The notes under the pieces: generated by a model
Databases searched by the model: none
What the model was told of the DNA's origin: nothing
Seen by the model: only the letters and a program-made list of their open reading frames with translations
Source: Nymphaea colorata
Lineage: Eukaryota; Streptophyta; Magnoliopsida; Nymphaeales; Nymphaeaceae
DNA: 64,000 nt
Direction of reading: 5' to 3'
Assembly (NCBI RefSeq): GCF_008831285.2
Contig: NC_045146.1
Coordinates: forward strand, 9,374,972 to 9,438,971
Part shown: positions 1-11,509 of the stretch, in pieces
Position numbering within the stretch: position 1 is the first letter of the stretch
How the letters are laid out: each line of letters begins with the position of its first letter
Made by a program: the position numbers and the translations under genes

Positions 1-98
1 CCGGTGACTCTCTTTCTCCATTTGTCTTCTCTTCTACTTCTTCTTCTCATTCTAGCAGATTTCAGACGGAGAGACGTGCATAAGCAAAGATTCTTACA
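1..98 (+). repeat. Partial 5' LTR of the Copia element
   Basis: This is the 3' end of the left LTR. It matches 4825-4922 base for base and ends in TTACA directly before the primer binding site. It is pyrimidine-rich and holds the R/U5 part only; the promoter part lies outside the window. Confidence 0.95.
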
Positions 99-110
99 TG
101 GTATCAGAGC
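99..110 (+). other. Primer binding site (initiator-tRNA-Met type)
   Basis: TGGTATCAGAGC follows the LTR end immediately. It is complementary to the 3' part of plant initiator tRNA-Met, the usual primer for minus-strand DNA synthesis in plant Copia elements. Confidence 0.93.
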
Positions 111-170
111 TTGGTTCCCTCGTCCTCCGGTGAGTGGTTTCAGTTTGACGTGATTATCCCTAATTTGCCC

Positions 171-325
171 TAAATCCATTTGCCCTAATTTCAGTCCGTT
201 TTTGCCCTAATTCTGTTTTCTACCTCAATTCTGTTTTCTGCCCTAATTCTGTTTTCTGCCCTAATTCCGGTCCGTTTTTTGCCCTAATTCTGTTTTCTGC
301 CTCACGTTGTCTGCCCTAATCATCT
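171..325 (+). repeat. Tandem short repeat in the Copia 5' leader
   Basis: The untranslated leader between primer site and gag start carries about seven imperfect copies of an 18-20 bp unit around GCCCTAATTCTGTTTTCT, some with CCGGTCCGTTTT inserted. Such repeats commonly vary in copy number between element copies. No packaging role can be shown from sequence alone. Confidence 0.85.
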
Positions 326-335
326 TTATTCAGTC

Positions 336-3300
336 ATGGATCAGCCGACGCCCTCTCTTCTATCCTCCAGTTTTCTCTCCCAACTTATTTCCCAAAAATT
401 GAATCATAGTAACTATTTGACTTGGAAACGTCAAATTGTTCCATTTATTAAAAGTCATAGACTCTATGGGCATATCGATGGCACTACTCCAGCACCTCCA
501 AAATATATTTACCGTGAAGTGAAGAAGACCGTAGTGGGAGATCAAGCTATTGGGGCTTCGGCTGGAAGTGAAACTAGCATTGAATATGATACTCTTACGG
601 AAAGTAATCCTGAATATGATGTTTGGCTGGCCCACGACCAGTCACTTGTCGCATATATTACTTCTACCTTGTCAGAGGAGGTATTAGGAGGCATTGATGA
701 TGATTTGACAGCCTTAGAATTGTGGTCTACCCTTGCCACAACGTATTCTCAAGTATCGGAAGCACGGTTTCTGCAATTAAGAAGACAATTTCAGGATATC
801 AAGCGTGGGACGCGTACAGTTTTGGAATATCTGAATGAAATAAAAAACGTAAGTGATCAACTTGCTGCCATTGGACATCCTGTCAGCGATAAAGACAAAG
901 TGCAACAAGCCTTGAGTGGCCTGGGAATAGAGTTTGATATTTTTTGCACAGCCTTGGAGGTTTTACCTATCCTCCCATCTTTTGAAGATCTGAAAGCCAA
1001 GTTATTTCAACACGAAGCTAGTCGTGTCCAGCGACAGAATTTGACTTCTCCCCACAGCCACAATGTATTGATCACAGGAACACATGCATTGCAAGGGAAT
1101 CGTACTCGACCTTGGACTCCTCAGGCAGGAATGGGAAGAGGGATTCTCCCGACACCACCAGGCATGAATACTACTGCTGCCACATCTAGAAGGGTTCCAA
1201 CTTGCTTTTATTGTAATAAGAGGGGACATGTGAAATCAGAATGTTGGCACAATCCTCAGAATAAGAATAATCAAGTCAGGCGTGAAAACAAGGCAGCAGC
1301 AGGGTCCGTTTCATCCTCATCTAGCTCAAATCCAACATCAAATGTTTCATCGGAGGTGCAACAACTTCTTATGACAGCCTTATCTAAGCTCCACTTGAAG
1401 CAAAATGAGCAAGGAGAGTGGTATGTGGACTCTGGAGCAGCAGCCCATGTTACTGGTGACACAGGTACTTTATCTAGTGTTTTCCCTTATTTAGATCAAG
1501 GCTCAGTTGTCACGGGAGATGGTTCCCATCACACAATATCGCACATTGGAAATGCACAAATATCTATGGGTTCCTCTTCCATTCCATTAAAGGATGTCCT
1601 TGTTGTTCCAAGTGTCAAGAAAAATATTATCTCAGTGTCCAAACTGATTGATGATACTCACTCCTTTGTTGAATTTACACCGTCTTCTGTTTATGTCAAG
1701 GATGCTCGAACCAAGAGGACGTTCGCTGAGGGCACTCGCAAAGGCGACATGTATGTTCTTGAAGAAGCTCCAAAGTTGTCAAAATCTCACTCTTCAGATC
1801 CATCCTTTTCAATTCATAGTGAAATCAATGTCGCAGAATATAATAAGCCATCCATTTGGCATGGTCGGTTAGCTCATTGTAGTCAGTCTTTTGTTCGAAG
1901 TCTTGTTGCAGACGGGCTCTTAGATAAGTCCAGTCTGAGTTCAGTCAGTGAGTCCAGCATGTGCTCGAGTTGTCATCTCTGTAAGAGCCATGCCCTTCCT
2001 TTTCAATTAATAAATAAAAGAGCTTCAAAGGTTTTTGACACTATACATTTTGATGTTTGGGGGCCTGCTCCAATTCCTTCTTCTTCTGGGAGTAGATATT
2101 ATGTTATTTTTATTGATTCATATTCCCGATATACTTGGATTCACTTCATCAAACACAAATCAGAAGTGTTCCGCCTGTTTACTCAATTTCATGCTTTGGT
2201 TCGGAACAAATATTCCAGCAATATTGTGCATTTTCAATGTGATGGTGGTGGTGAATTTATTTCTAATGAATTTACTGAGTATCTACTAGATAATGGGATC
2301 ACTAGACAAACTTCATGCCCGCATACACCTCAGCAAAACGGAATTGCTGAAAGGAAACATAGGCATATTATTGAAAGCGCCCTTAGCATGATGCATGACA
2401 CAGACTTACCTATGACATTGTGGACCGAGGCTTTTCATACAGCTGTTCATGTTATAAATCGACTGCCATTGGCTTTGCTTGATGGAAAATCTCCATTTTT
2501 TCTATTACATCAAGAACAGCCGTGTTATGAAGATTTACGTGTTTTTGGATGTGTGTGCTATGTACATGTTGATGTTTCCTTACGAAACAAATTTCAAGAT
2601 CGTGCTGTTTTGTGCAGATTTATAGGGTATGCGGAAAATTACAAGGGTTATAGGTGTTACAACCCTAAAACTGGGCGTGTACATATTTCACGGCATGTTG
2701 TTTTTGATGAAAGCAGGTTACAGGACTCCAAGGCAACTTCTTTAACACTCAAGGACAAAAATGAGGTTTATGATACTTGGTTACATGCTGAAATCTTAAG
2801 ACAAGGGGCAGAAAAGTTGAATGAACACAAGGAGCAAGCTGCTAATGAACCCGAAACACCTGTCAGTAGCTCCTTGGACAGCGTGCCTCCATTTCCTCAA
2901 CCCAATGATCCACCTCCATATAATCGATTTTCAGGCCTGGTGTATTCTAGGCGATCAGTTCCTACGGCAGAACCTACCGCAGTTCCACGCCAGTCACAAC
3001 GCGTGAGACATCCTATTGATAGATGGGTGAGCTATAATACTTTTTCTTTGGATTTTCAGTTGTTTATGACAGAAGTCAACAAAAAGGTGGAACCAAAATC
3101 TTATCACCATGCGAGTAAGGAAAAATGTTGGGTTGAAGCTATGAATGAGGAAATGGCAGCCTTACATGAATGTCAAACTTGGCAGATTGTTCCTCGTCCA
3201 AATACTAAGAATGTTGTAGGTTCTAAGTGGGTTTACAAGCTGAAATATAAGCCAGATGGTAGCATTGATCGACATAAGGCGCGTCTTGTGGCACGCGGGT

Positions 3301-4082
3301 TCACTCAACAATATGGGGAAGATTATGATGAAACATTCAGTCCAGTCATCAAGATGGGAACAATATGCGTGATTATTTCTCTTGCAGTCTCATATGGGTG
3401 GCCTCTTTATCAGTTAGATGTTAAAAATGCATTTCTTCATGGGATTCTTAAGGAGGAGGTCTACATGGAGCAACCCCCTGGCTATACTACTCATGATCCT
3501 CAACAATGGGTTTGTAAATTACAAAAATCTCTATATGGGTTGAAGCAAGCTTCTAGATCATGGTTCGATCGTTTTTCTCATCATATACAACAAGTTGGTT
3601 TTCTCCGAAGCTCTCTCGATCACTCTTTGTTTATCTATCATTCCGGAGAAGCTACCACTTGGTTGCTTATATATGTTGATGATATTGTTATCACTGGGAA
3701 CTCGACATCACATATATCCTATGTTAAAAATATGTTGAAGCAAGAATTCAAGATGAAGGATCTTGGCGAATTACGGTATTTTTTGGGTGTTGAGCTTGAC
3801 AGGACAAATGATAGATTGACTCTTACGCAGCACAAGTATACCCTAGATGTTTTGGACAGGGCAGGCATGACTAATTGCAAACCCATAACTACTCCTAGTG
3901 TTCTAAACACTAAGTTGACTTCATCTGATGGAACTGCAGCATATTCCGATCCTACATTCTATCGCAGCATTGTTGGTATGTTACAATACCTCACTTTTAC
4001 TCGCCCAGACATAATATATGCTGTAAATCAGATTTCTCAGTTCATGCATGCCCCCCACAGAAGGACATATGGATGCCGCTAA
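336..4082 (+). CDS. Copia Gag-Pol polyprotein (gag, protease, integrase, reverse transcriptase), frameshifted before RNase H
   Basis: The protein makes the virus-like particle core and the enzymes that copy and insert the element. It has a Gag domain at about residues 20-240 and a CX2CX4HX4C zinc knuckle at C290-C303. The aspartic protease active site is D-S-G at D365. The GAG-pre-integrase zinc region is near 507-562. The integrase core triad is D573, D636 and E672 (D-35-E spacing). The RVT_2 reverse transcriptase is at about 930-1170, with the YVDD catalytic motif at 1113-1116. The first ATG after the leader is used. The frame ends early because of an extra C in a run of six C (4051-4056), and the RNase H domain continues in another frame from about 4057. 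Apart from this lesion no stop interrupts the frame, which fits a young copy. A sequencing error in the C run is a real alternative. Confidence 0.95.
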   Translation: MDQPTPSLLSSSFLSQLISQKLNHSNYLTWKRQIVPFIKSHRLYGHIDGTTPAPPKYIYREVKKTVVGDQAIGASAGSETSIEYDTLTESNPEYDVWLAHDQSLVAYITSTLSEEVLGGIDDDLTALELWSTLATTYSQVSEARFLQLRRQFQDIKRGTRTVLEYLNEIKNVSDQLAAIGHPVSDKDKVQQALSGLGIEFDIFCTALEVLPILPSFEDLKAKLFQHEASRVQRQNLTSPHSHNVLITGTHALQGNRTRPWTPQAGMGRGILPTPPGMNTTAATSRRVPTCFYCNKRGHVKSECWHNPQNKNNQVRRENKAAAGSVSSSSSSNPTSNVSSEVQQLLMTALSKLHLKQNEQGEWYVDSGAAAHVTGDTGTLSSVFPYLDQGSVVTGDGSHHTISHIGNAQISMGSSSIPLKDVLVVPSVKKNIISVSKLIDDTHSFVEFTPSSVYVKDARTKRTFAEGTRKGDMYVLEEAPKLSKSHSSDPSFSIHSEINVAEYNKPSIWHGRLAHCSQSFVRSLVADGLLDKSSLSSVSESSMCSSCHLCKSHALPFQLINKRASKVFDTIHFDVWGPAPIPSSSGSRYYVIFIDSYSRYTWIHFIKHKSEVFRLFTQFHALVRNKYSSNIVHFQCDGGGEFISNEFTEYLLDNGITRQTSCPHTPQQNGIAERKHRHIIESALSMMHDTDLPMTLWTEAFHTAVHVINRLPLALLDGKSPFFLLHQEQPCYEDLRVFGCVCYVHVDVSLRNKFQDRAVLCRFIGYAENYKGYRCYNPKTGRVHISRHVVFDESRLQDSKATSLTLKDKNEVYDTWLHAEILRQGAEKLNEHKEQAANEPETPVSSSLDSVPPFPQPNDPPPYNRFSGLVYSRRSVPTAEPTAVPRQSQRVRHPIDRWVSYNTFSLDFQLFMTEVNKKVEPKSYHHASKEKCWVEAMNEEMAALHECQTWQIVPRPNTKNVVGSKWVYKLKYKPDGSIDRHKARLVARGFTQQYGEDYDETFSPVIKMGTICVIISLAVSYGWPLYQLDVKNAFLHGILKEEVYMEQPPGYTTHDPQQWVCKLQKSLYGLKQASRSWFDRFSHHIQQVGFLRSSLDHSLFIYHSGEATTWLLIYVDDIVITGNSTSHISYVKNMLKQEFKMKDLGELRYFLGVELDRTNDRLTLTQHKYTLDVLDRAGMTNCKPITTPSVLNTKLTSSDGTAAYSDPTFYRSIVGMLQYLTFTRPDIIYAVNQISQFMHAPHRRTYGCR

Positions 4083-4584
4083 GCGGATATTGCGGTATCT
4101 CAAAGCTTCTCTTGGAGATGGACTAGTCTACACAAAATGCCCCAATCTTTCTCTTGGACATAGCATATATACATATACTGATGCAGACTGGGCAGGCGAT
4201 CCCGATGATCGACGATCAGTTTCAGGCTTCTGTCTTTTTCTTGATTCTAATCTCATCTGTTGGAGCAGTAAAAAGCAGCGTGCTGTTGCACGATCCAGCA
4301 CTGAGGCAGAGTATAGAGCAATGGCTGCAGGGACCGCTGAAGCATCATGGTTACGACATTTGCTTGGAGAGCTTAATCTTCCTATTGCCCAATCATCATT
4401 ACTATGTGATAATCAAAGTGCAATAAAAATTGCCTTCAATCCCATTTTGCATAATCGTACCAAACACATAGAGATTGATCAACACTTCATCCGTCAGAAG
4501 GTTGAAGAAGCCGAGATCGTGCCTACTTATATATCCACCAGTGAACAGATAGCTGATATCTTTACTAAAGGACTCACAGGGTAG
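4048..4584 (+). CDS. Copia RNase H domain, continuation of pol in a shifted frame
   Basis: This is the C-terminal part of the polyprotein at 336-4082. RNase H degrades the RNA strand of the RNA-DNA hybrid during reverse transcription. Visible marks are the YTDADWAGD block with the first catalytic aspartate, SSTEAEYRA, the CDNQSAI block, and KHIEIDQHF followed by IADIFTKG near the end, all standard for Copia RNase H. The methionine at 4048 is not a real start. The true reading enters from the upstream frame after the six-C run. It ends in TAG at 4582-4584, shortly before the polypurine tract. Confidence 0.93.
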   Translation: MPPTEGHMDAAKRILRYLKASLGDGLVYTKCPNLSLGHSIYTYTDADWAGDPDDRRSVSGFCLFLDSNLICWSSKKQRAVARSSTEAEYRAMAAGTAEASWLRHLLGELNLPIAQSSLLCDNQSAIKIAFNPILHNRTKHIEIDQHFIRQKVEEAEIVPTYISTSEQIADIFTKGLTG

Positions 4585-4634
4585 CATTTTTGGGACTTGA
4601 AGAACAAGTTATGCATGGTCAAATCTCATGCACA

Positions 4635-4647
4635 ACTTGAGGGGGGC
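4635..4647 (+). other. Polypurine tract of the Copia element
   Basis: The purine-rich ACTTGAGGGGGGC just before the TG of the 3' LTR is the standard plus-strand primer site of plant Copia elements. Confidence 0.9.
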
Positions 4648-4922
4648 TGTTAGCGTATGGAGGTTCGGGTCTATTCAGACCCGATCCACTTGTTTTCTAA
4701 TCCACACGCCTAAACATACTAGGCGGTGGCACATCTGTAAATGTTATATAATTTGTGTACATTTTGTTATAACCTGATTAGGTTTATTCTTTAATATAGC
4801 TTAAGGATCACACGGCTAAAACAGCCGGTGACTCTCTTTCTCCATTTGTCTTCTCTTCTACTTCTTCTTCTCATTCTAGCAGATTTCAGACGGAGAGACG
4901 TGCATAAGCAAAGATTCTTACA
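4648..4922 (+). repeat. 3' LTR of the Copia element
   Basis: This 275-bp repeat starts TGTTAGCG and ends CTTACA. Its last 98 bp are identical to bases 1-98. The stretch near 4740-4800 is AT-rich and is the likely promoter and polyadenylation part. Confidence 0.95.
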
Positions 4923-5339
4923 GCAGGTTCCCAACTAAAACATCCTTATAGATCTTACACTCCCATGCATTGAGTAACATGTGAGCGCACTTGCGCTTAA
5001 ATCCACCTTTTCTTGCATAGGCACACACAACATTCGAAAAGTACTTGTTTGTCAAATTTTATTACTACTTGAAAGAGAAACTGTCTCTTATCATCCCTTA
5101 AAAGAGATTCAAGGAATAAGAGTTTAAATAAAGTTGTGATATAAACCAAAGAAGTAAGGTTAATGATTTTAAGAGAATTAAATTTTAGGAAATATTATCG
5201 ATTCAAATGACAAAAAGTACCATGGGAACCTAATGAAATTCACGTGAGAACAAAAAATTCGAGTTGGTTCAAGCCAATTGAGCATGGCCACTATAAAATG
5301 ATTGTTGAGGGATGGGCTTGAGGCAATTATAGCCATTCC
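4923..5339. other. Flank of the Copia insertion, no gene seen
   Basis: AT-rich sequence with stops in all frames and no recognisable motif. It leads into the old dispersed repeat that starts near 5340. Confidence 0.6.
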
Positions 5340-5900
5340 TCTAGATCAATACTCAAGAATACCAGGTAGGCATAAAGAATGATTTCTATCTATCCTATTA
5401 AGATATGTGATCCATGAACTTCTATTTATTTTTGTCTTCTAAAGCCTTCTGAACTCGAGCAGGTAAGTCTCAAGAATGTCTCACATCTATTACCCTAAGG
5501 CCAATTGGTCTGGGAGCTATTGACCTGAAAGTCACTACAAGGGTTTAGTAGAAAACCCGACATGCATGACATTGAACACAACAGAGTTATACATCACCAT
5601 CAAAGCGATGGAGCTCTGTAGTAACCTGTGGAGTGGTGAGGTCCCGCATGGTGAAGGTCAGCCTAAGAAAAAGCAAACAAAGAACTCAAGAGCCAAATGA
5701 CCACAAATTCAAAAGGAATAATACAAAACTAAAAAAGAAAGAAAAAGAAGAATGAGTGCATGCTTGAAAGGAAGAAACTGTTTGAAATGTGAAATTCTCC
5801 AGTGAACAACAAGAAATTCCCTGTGGTATGAAGGTTATCAAATCAATAATTGCTCCTTTATTAGATTCTCCATGATCTATCTTCCAAAAGTTCATAAAGT
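5340..5900 (+). repeat. Old dispersed repeat, copy 1 (partner near 11.5 kb)
   Basis: Several blocks match 11510-11960 in the same order and orientation: CTAAAGCCTT then a CAGGTAA/CAAGTAA block, a TAAGGTCAATT-like block, GAGAGCTACC versus GGGAGCTATT, and an A/G-rich tail. The copies are strongly diverged. The arrangement could be LTR remnants of one ancient element spanning about 5.3-12.0 kb, or two independent insertions. No gene is visible inside. Confidence 0.5.
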
Positions 5901-8080
5901 GACATTGAAGAGAAGTTTGTTGCTAAAATATAAAAGGCTATAATTAGAGTGAGTTTTTTCAACCCTTTCTAAGTGTGAAAAGAACGAAACAAGTTCCCAA
6001 GATGATAGCAATTTCATAATAAACGTGATTTACTAAAAAAGTTGGATTTGTATGAGCTCCTCCCTAGGGTGCCTCCATATTCAAAACTTGTCCATCGCAA
6101 GCACACAATGTCTCAATGTCCACCTAGTTCATCAACTGGGGCATCCTTTTATTGCAATAATTAGAACCACAAACTTTCACAATGTCTGCTCAATTCTCAA
6201 ACTTGAGTATCTTTTATACAATGTCTGGGGCAACAAAATTTTTCACAATTCTACAATTGAGACATTTTTTATTCTCACCAAGTATTCATACTGGGGCATC
6301 TTTATCTTTCTAAAGAGGATTTTCCTTACCAACATTTGTAAAATTGTTTCCAAAAACAAATAAAATTTCCCAACATTGGGGAATTTATTTCAAAATTTGG
6401 CGTGTCTTATCTTTGCCATTGATAATAGCTTGACACCAGCTTAATAGATAAGAGGGCCATCTACAGACATCCCAAATTTTTCATTCCTTAGATTGACCAT
6501 TTTGCCCATTTTGATGGAAATTTCATGCTGATTTTGTTTTGTACTTCACACAAACACGTGTCTCATAATTCAAATGTTAGGCAGCTGGACCCAGACCACC
6601 TAGCCTGCTGCTACTAAAAAAAATCATTTTGTCCCTGGTCACCTCTCATTTTAACAAACTTTTATCCAATTTTTATGAAGTAGCCACATGTTTTAGCAAT
6701 CCAATGATGAAAATACTCATATTTGCAAATCATCTGAAGCTTCCACAACCCATTTTCTAGCTCACATTTGGTCAAAATTGGCTTACAACTTCTCATTTCT
6801 GCTGTTTTTGGGTAATTTCTTCAGACCGAAACACATATTGACCTCACCAACTTCATCTTTAAATCCTTGTCCGTGTCAACAGACTATTTTCATTAATAAC
6901 CCCAATGTTTACAGCCAAATTCCCATCATAAACCTTCCATTCCCCTTCATTTCAACTAAAATGATGTCATTTAGTCCGTTATTTGCAAAATTATTAAATA
7001 ATGACACCTTGTCAATCTTCTTAAAGCTCACATTAAAATCTTATCAGTGCCACAAGAGTATTTTCAAAGTTACTTTCCTCTCACTCATCTTAATTTGAGC
7101 TCTATAAAGTTGTCCTAACATCAGGATTACTCTCTCTCCTCCCTAAAGTTGTCCTAACATCAGGATTACTCTCTCTCCTCCCTTTCTAGTATCTTAGTTG
7201 AAATTCTCTTAACCTATGGTTAGTCATCATGTGCTGAGCTAGCAACATGTCCTTTAGTATCATAACTGGCTATCTTTAGTTCAATTCAAGTTAATTAATC
7301 TTGAATTTAGCTCATTTTTTATTTCCACTCATTTTTCTCACATGTTTGTAGTGCTTTTGTGTGAGCTCAAACTTCCGAGCTAAAATTCTCACAATCTAGG
7401 ACTCACATTTGTGATTTCTTTACATCAATATGATCAAGCACACATCAACAAAGCATTAGCATCTTAAGTTCAAAGAAATCACATACATATCACACAATTC
7501 ATCACTATCTTGAACTACTCTGTCATGTCTAAATGTGGACATTATCGCTTGTGGCATCAAAGCTACATTCTAATCAATGTAGGATTTTGATTTCAAATCT
7601 GAGCATGTTGATGGATTCAGCATCATTCGAAGAGCATATGAATCGTCTAGTTCTTGTGGATGAGGCCAGAATCCCTATTTCCCATTTTACCCCATACATC
7701 TCTATTTTTCAGCTAGGTCATTTTTGAAAATGTGGGATTTCCAAGGACAAATCAAGTAATTTTCCATGAAATTTCACATGAACATAGATTTTGGCCTTGT
7801 CTACGATTCTACATAGTTAGATGCCAACCCTAATTCGTAGAACATAATTTTGTTCTAGGGGCAAAACTATCGCCAAAACGAGTGTTATTCCCATATTTTC
7901 CCAAGATAGGAGACACATGAACCTAACTACATGTTTTATGTGCCAGGCCTGAGCCCAACATGGCTCATGTAGGCTCTAAACCCATTTCAAACAAATCTCC
8001 ACTGTTGATCTGTTGACACCATAACAGTCCACATTTTTCAAGCTTTTCAATTTCTGATCAGCAAGATTTGCTAAACTCTA
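5901..8080. other. AT-rich decayed repeat sequence, no gene seen
   Basis: Only short frames with no recognisable product occur. Around 6120-6390 a phrase like ACTGGGGCATC or GTCTGGGGCAAC recurs about every 100-170 bp, suggesting an eroded tandem repeat. An exact 39-bp duplication lies at 7105-7182. Confidence 0.5.
7105..7182 (+). repeat. Exact 39-bp tandem duplication
   Basis: The 39-bp unit starting TAAAGTTGTCCTAACATC occurs twice in a row, at 7105-7143 and 7144-7182, with no difference. It is a recent local duplication in non-coding DNA. Confidence 0.9.
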
Positions 8081-8084
8081 GCTC

Positions 8085-8349
8085 TAATCTCTACAAATAG
8101 GGGTCGGGGCCGACCAGCCCTCTATTCCCTCATTTTGCATGTTTTTCAAGTAACCTCTCTCCTTTCCCTCTTATTTATTTTGATTATTTTGCTTATGCTA
8201 ATGATTCCCCTCGACACATTTTCCAAGATCAAGCCTAAGGAATTTGGATGTAAAGAAACGAGGAAGAAAAAGAGAAAAAGAAGAAGAAGAAGAAAGAAGA
8301 GGAGAAATCAATACAAGGCAAGTTCCCTTTCTCCTTCGTTTGAATTCTA

Positions 8350-8390
<41 letters not shown>

Positions 8391-8400
8391 CTTTCTCTCT
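8085..8400 (+). promoter_or_regulatory. Possible old LTR promoter followed by GAA, CT and AT microsatellites
   Basis: CTACAAATAGGGG (about 8091-8103) resembles a degenerate plant TATA box with a pyrimidine-rich stretch downstream, as in LTR promoters. It is followed by a GAA-rich stretch (8270-8305), (CT)n and (AT)n (about 8350-8392). The overlapping open frames here are simple-sequence artefacts on both strands. Confidence 0.35.
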
Positions 8401-11004
8401 CATCCATGGATTTCGCGTTGACAATTTCTCTTCTCTTCCTCACCCCTTATTCATTAGTTTTCTTCTTTTTATGTATGTCACATCAATGCACATGCATGTA
8501 TTGTACTGCTTTACATGCAAACGTGTTTGATTTGTAGCTGTTGTAGTTGTTTTTTCTTAATTTGGGTCATGCAGTTAGATGTTAATTTTATGTTTATTTA
8601 ATTTATTTTGAATTCCAATATTTTTTGAGTGATTGATTCATGTGATTAACATTATATTTGAGAATTTTTGCTAAAGCCTACTTTAAGAGATGTTAAAATT
8701 TGAATTAAGTGAAAATTATATTTGCTATCACGAGACATATTTTTATCTAACTTTAAATAATTATATCTATTAAACCAGAGACACTTATCACGAACTATAA
8801 ATTTATGTGTCCAGCTTCTATCTAGGAATTTTCATGCAATTAGTTGTGATTTGACCCTTCTGTTGGATTGATTTTCAAAATTGATTTTTCCATCTTACGA
8901 CATAACCAAGTCCTAAAATTTCTCTAGACTGTTTAACTTGGTTCTCTCATCCGATAACCCAAATCGAGTTTTTGAAATCCAAAAATTGTCTATGGTATGT
9001 CTAATTTCTGCACCTAAACTTTCATGCAATTACATGTTGATTTGACTCATCAATTCAGTATTTTACTTGCATCTATTTTCTACAACTTTTATAATTTTCT
9101 ACAAAACTCTACAAAAGATAGAGTTTCTGCTTGAACTTTCACAAGTGTCATTTTCTCATAGTTATTCTTCTTGAGCGCTTTCAAGTTTTATAGTCTATGT
9201 GTGATCATTGAACATCATTAAATCAACTTTTACATTCATGCAACATGAGCTGTGAAACTATTTTATTGTTTTCTAGTACTTAGATAGATTTTAGAATCTG
9301 TTTGTAAGTTGTTGTTTCAATAACAATTTTTCAGATGAATAACTTTTTTAGTTCTTATTCATTTTTTGGATCTGTAAAGTCTTGTTGGTTCTTGGTTGTG
9401 CACGAATCTGGAGTTCAAATTATAGATCCATCTGAGTTTTTTTTTATATGTTTTGAGCCATGCAAAAGTCATAACAATAAAACTATTTTCTGCTCTATTT
9501 CCTTAAAAAATATAATTTTTTTTGCACCAATTTTCTTATTTAATATCTTTTTATAGAAAATAGATTGTTGGAAACCAATCATTTTATATGTGGAGATTCT
9601 TCACGTGAAATTTCATGAAGACTGTAGATTATTTGCCTACTTTTTAGGTCTGATTAAATCTATTGTAGAGAAAAAGTTGCAATTTTCTAGGACTTAGCCA
9701 AAAGTTGGTTTCCCAGTTAGTTAGGGATTTTTTACCTGATTTTCTCAATTTTCTTTGTGGAAAAAACACCAAATGAATGTGATCAATCTTGTGGATCATC
9801 ATTTTAGGGTCTTAGAACATGTTTATTTGATTAACTTCATCCATGCTTCATTAAATGTACTTCATTCATGCACCATATTTCAAAAATATTGCAATTGGAC
9901 TTCACAAATGAATTTAGGGTTTTGAAAGAGCTTGTGGCAAAAGATCTTTCTCATTAAGCTTGATTGATCAAGTGAGAAACCCTAATTTCAACATGAAGCC
10001 TCTACCATTTCTAAATTTCATGTCATTCATGCATATATATTTTCTTTGCTTTATTTTCATTAATGTGTTAATTTGTGCACATTCATTTATTTGCTTTTGT
10101 TATGCATTTATTATTTTGAAAAATACACATAGAATTAGGTTTCATATTACTCAAACTTGGAGTATCAAAGATATACATGTGCCAGTATCCCGTGAAACCC
10201 CCTTGACTTAGACAAAAACCATGGTCAAGTTGAACCTAAACCATAGTTAGGTCATACGTATGGACTTTAGAAGAATAGGATCCAAATTGAGTAGATTGGA
10301 TTTAAATCTTGAATGTGAGATCAAATGCAAGAATGCATTTGAATTTGACAGAATGTATGTGATTTTGACTTCAAAGATCAAATAAATTAGATTATTATTA
10401 AACTCAAATCTTATTTGATTTGGATTTTAGATTTGGACTTTACATCTTTGGATCAAGATTTTTAAAGCTTATTTTACACTCCAGAGTCCAAAGCCCTAAA
10501 TCTCTAATCTTGAGATTGAGACATTAAATTTTATCTTGGATCCAAATCATAAATTTTGAGCCAAAGAACATTTATGAATTGCATTTACATCATTCAACTA
10601 AGTCTTAGTTAGGATTTGAACTTGAACCCCTTCCAGGATAACCCTATGTCTGAACCATGTATCTAGATCAATGATTAAATATTTGGATCATTCTTACTCA
10701 ATTTGGATCTGAACTTTGAATCAAGATCAGCCTATGGTCACATCCTAAACTTAGGATCCAAGTCTCAATTATGTGTTAAATTTAGTTTGCATGCATTCAT
10801 ATTAGGTCTAGCAATTAGCCTTTGCATGGATCTATGACAATACAAATTGTGAATTATGTCAATTCAAGTATTTTCAGTTCATGCTCTCTAATTTCTGACG
10901 GTCCATGTAGTTTTTTAAAATCAGTCCATTTTCAAATTCAGGACACCCCTTTGCATTTACAATTGACGACAATCATGTTTTAGAACCTTAAATACTTAAT
11001 CTAG
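8401..11004. other. AT-rich sequence, no gene seen
   Basis: No coding signal or RNA gene is recognisable. From about 10260 to 10760 the sequence is full of ATCCAAA/GATTTGGAT words. These resemble the degenerate repeats near 24.4 and 35.5 kb and the U3 end of the Gypsy LTR near 53.6 kb, so it is probably an eroded LTR. Confidence 0.5.
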
Positions 11005-11060
11005 TGCTTGATCTAATTGCCCCAGTTAAAGGTGGCAAGAATGGCCATATCTTACACTAA
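11005..11060 (+). repeat. Conserved LTR-type block, copy 1
   Basis: A block reading about TAATTGCCCCAGTTAAAGG then GGCAAGAATGG recurs in diverged form near 18370, 25315, 40350 (opposite strand) and 50110 (opposite strand). The last is inside the 3' LTR of the young Gypsy element, so the block marks old LTRs of that group. Confidence 0.5.
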
Positions 11061-11509
11061 CAAGTTGAGTCCTATCTCTCATAGATTCCTGCAATGAGAA
11101 TGCAGAGGTGAGTTAATATTTGATTTCCTTATCCGATGTGAACGGCCATATGCAAGATTGAAAAATTTTGCATGGCAACAAAAGAACATTATTTACCACC
11201 TAAATCCAACTGATATTTAGCCAACATTCGAATTCCACTTTTAAATTGCATGACTTATAGTGGAAAAATTATCTCTAAACATTTAAATGTTAATACATTC
11301 TCTTATAGTGATTTCTAAGATTTCTTGCAAACATTTAATGGAATGTCTCAATCTCCTTCTGGGAACTCTGATGGATGTCATGGCTTGTACTCTAGATACA
11401 AAATATGTAAAATAAATGAAATGAAGAAAAAAATGAGTTGACAGTGAGCTTAGGGTACACCATTCCACTGGCCACTATTTTTCAAATAAAAGAATGAGAT
11501 GTAGTTGTT

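Larger units (their letters stand above)
1..4922 (+). mobile_element. Ty1/Copia LTR retrotransposon, 5' LTR cut by the window edge
   Basis: The order LTR, primer binding site, gag, protease, integrase, reverse transcriptase, RNase H, polypurine tract, LTR is the Copia order. The right LTR is 4648-4922 (275 bp, TG...CA). The visible 98 bp of the left LTR are identical to 4825-4922, so insertion was recent. If both LTRs are the same length, about 177 bp of the left LTR lie before base 1 and the whole element is about 5.1 kb. The five bases after the right LTR, GCAGG, are the expected target-site duplication; the left copy is outside the window. It is almost autonomous apart from one frameshift at 4051-4056. 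Confidence 0.96.

Noticed and set aside
8135-8537. Three overlapping frames of 81-131 residues
   Set aside because: They are translations of GAA, CT and AT microsatellites on both strands.
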